Origin: Ascaris suum
Taxonomy: Eukaryota > Nematoda > Chromadorea > Rhabditida > Ascarididae
Reading direction: 5' to 3'
DNA length: 64,000 bases
Assembly: GCA_013433145.1 (NCBI GenBank)
Contig: CM024172.1
Span: 5,836,713-5,900,712 of the forward strand
Part shown: positions 56,015 through 64,000 of the stretch, piece by piece
How positions within the stretch are numbered: the first letter of the stretch is position 1
How the letters are laid out: every line of letters starts with the position of its first letter
Notes under the pieces: model-generated
Database searches by the model: none
Told to the model about the DNA's origin: nothing
What the model saw: only the letters and a program-made list of their open reading frames with translations
Position numbers and translations under genes: made by a program

Positions 56015-57448
56015 ATCATGAAATGAAGAGTTTCAGGACAACGCATTTGTTAAGAACAGTGGGGACCCATAAGCTGCAGTTGTTATAGCTGTAAAATCGT
56101 CAGATATGATGTCCAATGTATAAAACTGCTATGGAGATGACTTTGAGCTTTCAGTATAGACTCTCTACGAATGCATTTGTGAGTTTAAACATTGCTGCTC
56201 CCTCATTACTATTCTGCACAATACAATACAGAGTGCTTTTCGTTAGGCTGTGCAATTTTGACGCTTTACAGAATTATTGCCTCATTCGTTAAACAGTGCT
56301 AGGCAAATCCTGCATGGATCACTAGGCAGTAAGTATGACTTCCCTCCATACCAACGGTTGAGGAGGGATGGGAGGGGGTGAAATATTTTTTTCCCATCCT
56401 CCCTTAGTTTTCGAAACGATTCAACTAATCGTTGTGTTATTGTTCTGAAAACGTCGTAACTGTTGAACATCTTCGGCTAAAAGCATACGCTTCATGTTTG
56501 TATGATTTGAATATTCATAATTCCCAGAAATCAGTAGTGTTTGGCACAAGACATCCTTCTTACTATATAATAATATGTTTGTTTCCCATCTTTTCTGGCG
56601 GCTGTATTCGAATTTATTTGTTTATTGTTAAGCGTGCTCGTAAGCCTTTTTAGAAGTTTTTTTTGCTTGCGAAATGTGCAACAGTCACGGTCTGTCTTAG
56701 TAACAGTTTACCATGTAGCGAAGTTTCATGAAATTTCCTTCGCATGATCTGTATCAGAGATTGCTCTCCCATGCGGACCTTTGATCTTATCCATAAACTT
56801 CTGAAAAAGGTCAGTGGTATGCACTTAAATGTACAACATATTTGGCAGATATTTTGCAATCGGTCAGGTGGCGTATTAATCGGAAAGTTTTCGAGACTAA
56901 TGCGAATGTCGGAAACATGTTTGGAAGCAGATTGGCTGTGTAAATGGTGTAGGAGGATCAGCCATGCTGTTAATTATAGCCACGAAATCTCATAATACTT
57001 CGGCAGCTAGGCGATAAATCGAAGGGATATACAAACGCTCAAGCGTATACATAAGAACGCGATCTCGGCATTATGTCCTTTGCAAATAGAAAACTGATTC
57101 GCATAAAATATTGTATAATGGCAGAATTTCCATTAACACATTAGCCAGCAAAACTATGAGTGCTGCAAATTCGGTTCTTTTTCCTTCTTTAGTGTTTCAA
57201 AAATTTGTTGATACGAATTTGTTGCCACCTTCAGAGTTCTTAAGTTCATGAAGGATGTGACTGATCAGAACAGCAAATCCCTGCCATGTAGGTTGTATCT
57301 TCGAACTTTTATCCCTGCAAATTGCCTCGTTCGCTGATTCAAAGTGCCTGGATGGCTGATGTGTTTATACAAGCGATCAACGATGGGCGTCGGATTTTCC
57401 TCTTTCTCTGTTCTCTGGAATAACTTCAGAATTTTCGCTTAATTTCAG
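56015..57448. other. Intergenic region before the zinc-finger gene
   Basis: No supported gene. A G/T-rich stretch with a run of pyrimidines lies near 56340-56410. The promoter of the following gene should be within it; no TATA-like element was convincing. Confidence 0.35.
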
Positions 57449-57469
57449 AGTACTCAAGCGCCTTTGAAA

Positions 57470-60400
57470 ATGCCAGCGAATCAGGCATTGCTGCCCGAGC
57501 TGCTTGTTACCTACCTCCATTTGGTAGGTGTAGTTGCAGCCCGCGGCGCTGAAACATTGATGGCCGCTATCGCTCTTGTCCTGCACGCGAGCGTGCAGGA
57601 GATTGTCGAGGACCTGAGCGAGTTCCTCGTCGCGAACTGGACCGACCTCGTCCGGTTCGACATCGAATCGAGAGGACTGAACTGGCACGGTTCGTCGTAC
57701 AGTTTGATCGTTTCTTTTACCTCTAGGGAAAAACATTCTGCTGAGGCGAATAATTCGATGACATACCAGTGCGTTTTTTGCGAACATATATTGCATGTAG
57801 AAAAGTTTGCTAGAACAGCTACTGTGGTAAATGTGATGGAAAAAAAATAGTTACTATAAAATGACTTTCAGAGCAGCAATTGCTCGAAGGAAACTTGACC
57901 GACTTACTGGTAGAGGCGGTGTGCCGTATGAAGAATGTCCAGGTATACGTGCGACACCTCGGTGAAGCAGCCGCTACCAGTAACCTCTTCGGCCAAAACG
58001 GGTCGGTCTACGAGGTCGTCAGGACCAGCGGCCAGTGGTTCGTTCTGCTGGAGCCAGCTACTCCGGTAAGATTAACATCTTATTCACTAACGCCCTTTTC
58101 TCTACTTCTTTCTGGTTCAAGGAAAGTAGCAATTTTACACGGAGGGAGCGTGACGACTGGCTATCACTTGCGAACACTACTAGAATACAGTTTTTTAGTG
58201 GCCAAATTTGAAATTATTGTTTCGACTGGGTGCATATCACCTTTTTTTCTCATACGTCGCACGTAGGACGCCTGGGCGGTACACATATTTGTTTTTTACT
58301 TGCATTATGCCATAAATGGAGAAAGAAGGTTCGCACCAGACAACTTAAGAAATATTCCGTTCGTTTTGCTTTATCTCACCGTGCCACCTAGTTATTCCTC
58401 GCTTATTTACCCAACCCTGTTTACCTTTATTGCCACCATCTCCTCCTTCCGTCTTTGCAAGCATTTCAAAATTTTCTATTCACTTTACATTGCATTTCCA
58501 CTTTATTGCTGTCATATCCACTTTACGCCCATCTTTCCTTATTCATCAACTGTTTTTCGTTGATGATACCGTGTGATAGCGAAACGTTGTAACAATATTT
58601 TTATTTGCCGCTGTTTCTGCTTTAGAAGAGTCTTCATTTTGAGTCATGGCCTCTGATTTCAGTGGGCAGAGAAGATCAGTGCCCTGGCCACGCTGCAGGC
58701 GCAGCCTCAGCCGTTCATAGAAGCGGCTTCGCCGGACGAAGCGGGACCGAGCGGAGTAGTGGTGTGGGAGATCCGAGATCGCCCAAGAGCCGAGGTATGT
58801 TGGTATTGAAATGATACCTCTACTGCTTTGATAAAGCAGCTTTTGAATGACCGAGGCAAGTGAATAGGAAATCTGCGGCCTTCCTCATACGATGACTTAG
58901 GGAAACAGCTACCTTGAGCTACTTATTCTGAGCGCTTGCAAATAGAATAATTCCATCACCTGGGCCATCCCAACAGTACATTTGGAGATAATCTTCCGTT
59001 GCTATATTAGGTATCCTCGTAGCACGGAGAGCTGAAGTGAACCTCTGTTCCAGTCGAATTTATTTTATGACGAGCAGTGATGTTAATAATTCTATTCCAT
59101 GAGTCACATTCCTGAGCCTTTTTGTAAGTAAGCAATTGCAAACTCACTATGGCAGCGTGGGGTCTGCGTAGGCATATTTGTCTGTTTATTACGCGTCCTT
59201 CACGTAAACTACTGAAATTTTGCGGGTGAAGCGTTATCTTAATGTGATATCATATAGGAATGCTCAGTTTCACTTATGAAAATGGCTGTAATTGTGAGAT
59301 GCATCGCAAATACGCATGTCATGCAGGCTTTTCCATCCATTACTATGCACTTTCGCAAATTTTACGCCTTTTTCTTTATATTTCCCATGCAGTTTCACCT
59401 TGAAAATTACTAAAGCTAGAGAATAGCTTCTACAATGCACGAGAGCCCCTGAGTGTAACTACACTGATTTGTCAAATTAGAGAATTTAGTTTTTTATATC
59501 TAGCAGGCGATTTGCGATGAGTTTGCACCGTTCAGGTTTCAATTTTATATCGGTTAGGTTGCAGATAAGCAGGTCTTTTTTAAAGGGTTTGAGCCAGCTG
59601 CCCGATCAGTTCATGTATGAATGCATTGTTATGCATTTGCTAATATTTCTTCATGATTTGTGAAGCTAGTTCGTGATGTGAAATGAATGGGATGAGCGCG
59701 TTTCCTCTAGTGCCAGGTGCTCTACCACGCACGACGTTTATCAATTTGCCGGTCGTTTTCTAATAATCAGATGTAGACAGCAAGAAGCCCTTTTAGGCAG
59801 GTGAAGAAGGAGTCCCTGAAAATCTCAGGGACGAGGTGGCCGAAGACGCCGAGCCCACCGCGGTGGAGCAACAAGCCGCCACGGGTGGAGAGGAGGGTGA
59901 AAGTGCGGCACATGAGGCGGATTCGGAGGCCGCGCGTGAGTATCAAGCGGCGCCACCGATGATCCTGCAGTTGGAAGTTGCCGCGCCACAGGAACCACCG
60001 TACGAGTTTCGTGGCAACAACATCGGTAATGCTTGTACTTTTCAACAGTGTTTCTTAGCCTCATTTGGCAACAATTTTCCAGCGTGTGACCAAAATTTTA
60101 TGAAACGCTCCTAAGTGCGCTATCGAGATCCTAAGAAAATATTGAGTGATGATAGATATTACCCCTAGCTTTTCATGTTTTCATTGTGCCTTATGCATAC
60201 TTCATTTAGCAGAAACCTCCATGCATAACTCTTTGTAACGGTCTGCTGTTATCTGTATCAAACTAAATTTCGTTGCGAGTCGAACAACGATATTACCCTC
60301 AATTTTCTGTGTATAATCCTCCCTAGTGTCACTACGTTTAGCTGTTCTCTTTCACTTCTCGTCTTCATTCTATTCAAGCGTCACATCCACGCTTAAAATT

Positions 60401-62027
60401 TAGCATCGCACGACTCATGTAGCAAAGATATTTGTCTGCTAAGATTTATGGGTTAGTGACTGTTTTTAGTTTTGTTGCTCCAACTATTTTCTTTGAGTGG
60501 CTACAGCAAATTCTGGCTTCTGCTCAAATATACAACCTAGTTCACTTAGCTCTTCCTCATATTCAGTTTGCCGACTGCCGGGCTGTCCAACGCCCAAGAA
60601 GATGTTCCGCACGCTGAAGGGATGGAAGTTGCACGCATCCCACACCAGGATACATGTGCAGCAAGGTACGTGAGGTCATTCAAGTGCGTTAAACCACTGT
60701 TTCGAAAGTCACTTTGTTCGTTATGTCGCGATGAAAACGATTTCCTAGTGAGATACAACGTACTAAATGCTGTCCTTCGTTGCTGACTCTATGCAGGCTG
60801 TGAGCATTTGGAGGATTTCGTATATCATTAACACATCGTTGCCTGTCAATGGCTTCAGAAATGGGCGTGTAGAGGGAGGTTTAATTCTGCTGAAATATCG
60901 AACGTTAGGGCATGGACGGCTCCATGATGGTTGAAATAAGTCATGAATAAGAATCCGTCGCAAAATTCTTGGCCGGAAATCACTGATTGGAGTGTCTTAT
61001 TCCCTTGGAAATTTGCCACCCACGGTGAATCGAGCATTTTACAGGATTCTGCACAGGTTGCGGACACTTCTTGGTGACGCCTCCAGAGGTCGACGGATCT
61101 CAAAAAAAGGTGAGGCGACTCTTTATTTGTTTTGAGAAAGGTCATTACGCGTTCACTAACCTTTCAGCAAGCTACATCATTATTTTTTTCGCATTTGAGA
61201 ACAGCTATAGTTTACGAGAATTAGGTTATTGGAGGTTTAAGAAATAGTTTGTTAAAAAAATAGTTGGAGGCTAAAAAAAAAGTTCCAATGTATTATCTGA
61301 TACATTATCATTAGGATTTCTAGAAGATACTGTAACGCGGTTGTAACATGATAGCATCACTGTCTTGTCGAGCAAATCTGCCTCCTATGTACGTACGTCG
61401 CTTCTATGCACTTGGTAGATTTCGCTAAGCCGGTGCTTCGTAAGCTCGCGAACCGCGCAACAGTTCTAGAAATATCGTAAGAAACTTGACAGCTCTTAGA
61501 GCATGGCGACCGCAGCTGTTGTTACAGATTTGGCTGGACAGCCACCGCAAGGAACGGTGCCCAGGCGCATCGAAAAAGGTCATGAAGGAAAGGCGCCTGG
61601 AAATGGAAAGGCTGCAGGCTCTTTGGCGCGATGCCTCCCACATCAGGCTTCCAGGTAGTCCCATTGTTCTCACTGATGCCAAAGTTTCCAGCACATTACG
61701 TAGACCCGCAGCTCCACTTATTTTTTCTTTTTTTTATTTTATCAAGCGTGAGACAAGTGATCAAAACGAAGGTCCACTAATAGTCGAAAAAACCTAGCAC
61801 GTACTCCTCTGAATTCAGAACGAATGATGTTGCTTGCAGACGAGGGAGCTGAGGAGGATGCGGGGCAGCCGGTTGCAGAAGAGCTGCGAAGGGCGCGCAA
61901 GCGGGCTTATGCAACCGAGGATGAGAGGCGAGTGGGGGTATGCTTAGCGTTCATAAAGCGCTTCAAGACAGCCAACCCCGCTCGTCTCGACGAAGTTGCT
62001 GCCGACTTCGATCTGGCCTTCGCTTAG
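57470..62027 (+). CDS. Zinc-finger protein with possible inactive OTU-like domain
   Basis: Exons 57449-57689 (ATG 57470), 57872-58065, 58663-58794, 59797-60025, 60567-60665, 61045-61109, 61528-61654, 61840-62027 (TAG), all in phase: 1254 coding bases, 417 residues. TTAATTTCAG at 57439-57448 may be a spliced-leader acceptor. Residues 1-138 include GAETLMAAIALVLHASVQEI and QNGSVYEVVRTSGQWFVLLE; the order of elements recalls OTU cysteine proteases, but the expected catalytic Cys and His are Glu/Thr and Trp, so it would be inactive. An acidic Ala/Glu-rich linker (about 183-255) follows. Two zinc modules come next: C260-x4-C265-x18-H284-x3-H288 (CRLPGCPTPKK...HTRIH) and C294-x2-C297-x21-H319-x4-C324. 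The C-terminus is basic-helical. Coding exons are GC-rich in an AT-rich setting. Function is unknown; DNA or RNA binding is likely. It could be domesticated from a retroelement, since some nematode LINEs combine zinc fingers with protease domains. Confidence 0.62.
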
Positions 62028-63289
62028 CGTGCCAGAACCTGGCTGGTTTCGCCGTCACATCGTGCGTTTCTTATGTTTTTAACACTATTCTTTTGTTTTT
62101 TAATTTCTAATTGCTTTTTTGACTTTATTTTGTTGTTTCTTCTAAACTTTACTTAATCTTATGTTTCTAATTCTTGACTTCTTTTGCTATGTTCCTAATT
62201 TTGCCCTTATCTCTTTTGAGTTTTCAACTGCTTGCGATGAATGGGGGAGCGTTTTGAAGGAATGCATTGTTTTTCATCCTAAGAACGTACACCACAGTTT
62301 CGATGCAGTTATGGTCGTAGGGAAAAGAATCTAGATGAGATTGGATTTGCTTGAGCGGCAATGGAAGCGAAGCCTACTCGGTGTCTGTGTCATCAGTTTG
62401 AGGGCAGGATTTAGTTTTGTTTCCCAATTTAGTCTTTTATCAACATGATATTCAGTAAGTTGATTTCCCCATCATTTTTTAATAGGCAGATGATGAAGAG
62501 TGGAGCTAGCTTCCCGACCTCAGTTATTTCTTCCGAATGCTGAAAATCATTGGAACAGAGGGACAGGGCAACTTCGTTAAGTAACTAGTTTCGGTTCATT
62601 TTATGACTTGGTTTACACATTCTCAGATGCGTAATCCGACGATGAGACTGATTTCCTGCATGCATGAGCCATAAATTGCTCTGGGTGTAGCTGTTTATTT
62701 GCACCACGCTCCCTCATTCACGTTTTTGAGAAAAATTTGTTTATATTGGATATATTTTGTAACCCTCACGAGTTGTTTGGTAATATTGCTTACATCTTTT
62801 TCCCTCCGCTTGCCGATAACCGGTTCCTGTTTTGTTTCAGAGGACCCACATTACAGAATATGAAACCTTCCTTCTTAGGGGATGTTCTTTCACTGCTACT
62901 TCGATTCTGTAGGAGAATGCGAAATTCTTTTTCTGCTGTGAATTTACTGAAGGGAGGGGGGAATGTTTGCAATGATCCGAGGCTGGTCGTCATTTTTGTG
63001 ACGATAGTTGCTTATTCTATAGTGTTTCTATTCTTTTTTGACTACACAATTGATTCAAAGGCGTTGCAATCAGGGCGCACTATTATGAGATGCTAAGACG
63101 AGTTCAGGTGTTTCCCCAGGTTTATGAGCACAGAACGTGAAAGTCATCGTATTATCTCTTCCTCCCGGAACAGTCGGAACGAGCACGACCTGAATTCCCG
63201 AAGTAGTAATTGAAAAGTGACAAAAATGGATTCTTGCCATGGAAAAAAAAAAGAAAAAAAGCTGCAGTTAGTCAACACCAAATGAAAAT
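62028..63289 (+). other. 3' flank of the zinc-finger gene, no supported gene
   Basis: T-rich sequence directly after the stop (62060-62230) may be the 3' UTR; no canonical AATAAA was seen close by. A 119-codon ORF at 62737-63096 (+) contains hydrophobic runs but no start or splice support. Confidence 0.35.
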
Positions 63290-64000
63290 GAAAAAAGAAG
63301 ATCGCTGAACGGATCTTGCCCATGTTTCACACAGAACTGCTTCACTAGTCTAGTCTTGGGGTTATGCATTCATCAGAACCACTTACCAAGTTGTGCTTTA
63401 AAACAATGCCATCGAGATTAGCGAGGCTTTTTTGAGGATATTTGCTCATTGAGAATGCTATCCGCAAAAAGATTTTTTGAAGAGAAGCTTGTCTATTTAA
63501 GTACATTTCTAAATTTGATCGATATACATCAGTCATCAGACATAAAACCTGCACTTACCCAGTCTTTCTGAAATGAGCGGTCCTCGTCACATATTACCAA
63601 GCTAACACCCACCGATCGGAGGCACTTCTGATGTTATTGGATATTTCTACCTATCCCATCTAGGGACATAGAAGGAAAGACTTACCGAGACGAGATAGGG
63701 AAGAGGAGTTCGAGCCACCAAACTGATGCATTCTTGAATTTATTCGCGTAAAAGATTTCTTTCGCTTTCTTCGGTCACTTGTGCTTACCTCCATGTCCTA
63801 TTCGTCTCTGAACAAATGGCCTCCTTACCAAATGCCATAACTAAAATCATCAGAGATCATGATAAATGGCTAACAACAGACAGACACACGAAAAAATAGT
63901 TGCAAGATAAGAAGAAATTCGCAAACGAATGGATGAAAAGACCAAATAACATAAAATGGACAGAAAAGAACAGAAACTTAGGAAAGGGGAAAGGGGTGTG
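63290..64000. repeat. Right copy of a long direct repeat (runs off the window)
   Basis: Same orientation as 52700-53410 and clearly homologous up to the window end, so its full extent is not visible. The junction near 63290 is preceded by an A-rich stretch (AAAAAAAAAAGAAAAAAAGC around 63242), which may mark the breakpoint. Confidence 0.93.
63387..63829 (-). pseudogene. Duplicated, decayed copy of the six-exon gene (exons 2-5)
   Basis: Exon equivalents: 63387-63492 (exon 5), 63559-63627 (exon 4, every codon identical to the intact copy), 63686-63732 (exon 3), and about 63789-63820 (exon 2). Exon 5 is one base shorter overall (a T inserted and two bases lost on the plus strand), which shifts its frame to an early stop. 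The exon 2 acceptor reads AAGGAG rather than ACAGAG, so the AG is displaced. The last exon is absent because the repeat ends before it, and exon 1 would lie beyond the window. The unchanged exon 4 suggests the duplication is recent. Confidence 0.55.

Noticed and set aside
60781..60835. An extra exon reading CEHLEDFVYH between zinc-finger exons 5 and 6
   Set aside because: It meets a stop after ten codons, while exon 5 joins directly to the exon at 61045 in phase and completes a second zinc module.
61486..61527. Extending exon 7 of the zinc-finger gene upstream to about 61493
   Set aside because: An acceptor there would break phase with exon 6; GTTACAG before 61528 is the site that keeps the frame.

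Overview
The window looks like nuclear DNA of a nematode, most likely a strongylid (hookworm-type) parasite. The reasons are an AT-rich background with short islands of coding sequence, many small exons split by introns of 0.1-3 kb with nematode-style (T)TTCAG/GTAAG junctions, a patched-related (PTR) gene, a pepsin-inhibitor-3 (aspin) domain gene, and a BEL/Pao retroelement with an envelope-like region. The species assignment is inference. No tRNA, rRNA or CRISPR was recognised. All exon models were built by hand from splice signals and reading-frame phase, without transcript data.

Layout. 1.28-2.13 kb (+): three exons of a secreted pepsin-inhibitor-3-like protein. 6.12-26.52 kb (-): a complete 19-exon PTR gene whose exons sum to exactly 3000 bases (999 residues) with every junction in phase; it has an RND-like two-repeat architecture and a sterol-sensing domain. 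Its introns hold two long (TA)n tracts, a LINE-like 3' tail, a hairpin next to exon 10, and a 16-base exact match to the 3' part of the nematode spliced leader SL1. 26.5-35.4 kb is mostly non-coding; its best feature is a small ORF at 28.72-28.97 kb (+) built like a neuropeptide precursor. 35.46-43.04 kb (-): a decayed BEL/Pao LTR retrotransposon (two LTRs, PBS, gag with three zinc knuckles, protease, RT, RNase H, integrase, envelope-like region).

43-52 kb: weak candidates only (a signal-peptide exon, a one-TM ORF, a secreted ORF). 52.4-53.7 kb (-): a six-exon gene of unknown function; a duplicate of its 5' exons lies at 63.3-64.0 kb and is decayed. 54.86-56.01 kb (-): a Penelope-like reverse transcriptase remnant. 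57.47-62.03 kb (+): an eight-exon, GC-rich gene for a 417-residue protein with a possible inactive OTU-like N-terminal domain, an acidic linker and two zinc-binding modules.

The host genes show no sign of acting in one pathway. PTR proteins act at membranes in sterol or lipoprotein handling and moulting, the aspin-like protein would act outside the cell on aspartic proteases, and the zinc-finger protein would be nuclear. The most unusual items are the zinc-finger/OTU-like gene, the neuropeptide-like ORF, the SL1-like tag and the partly duplicated six-exon gene.
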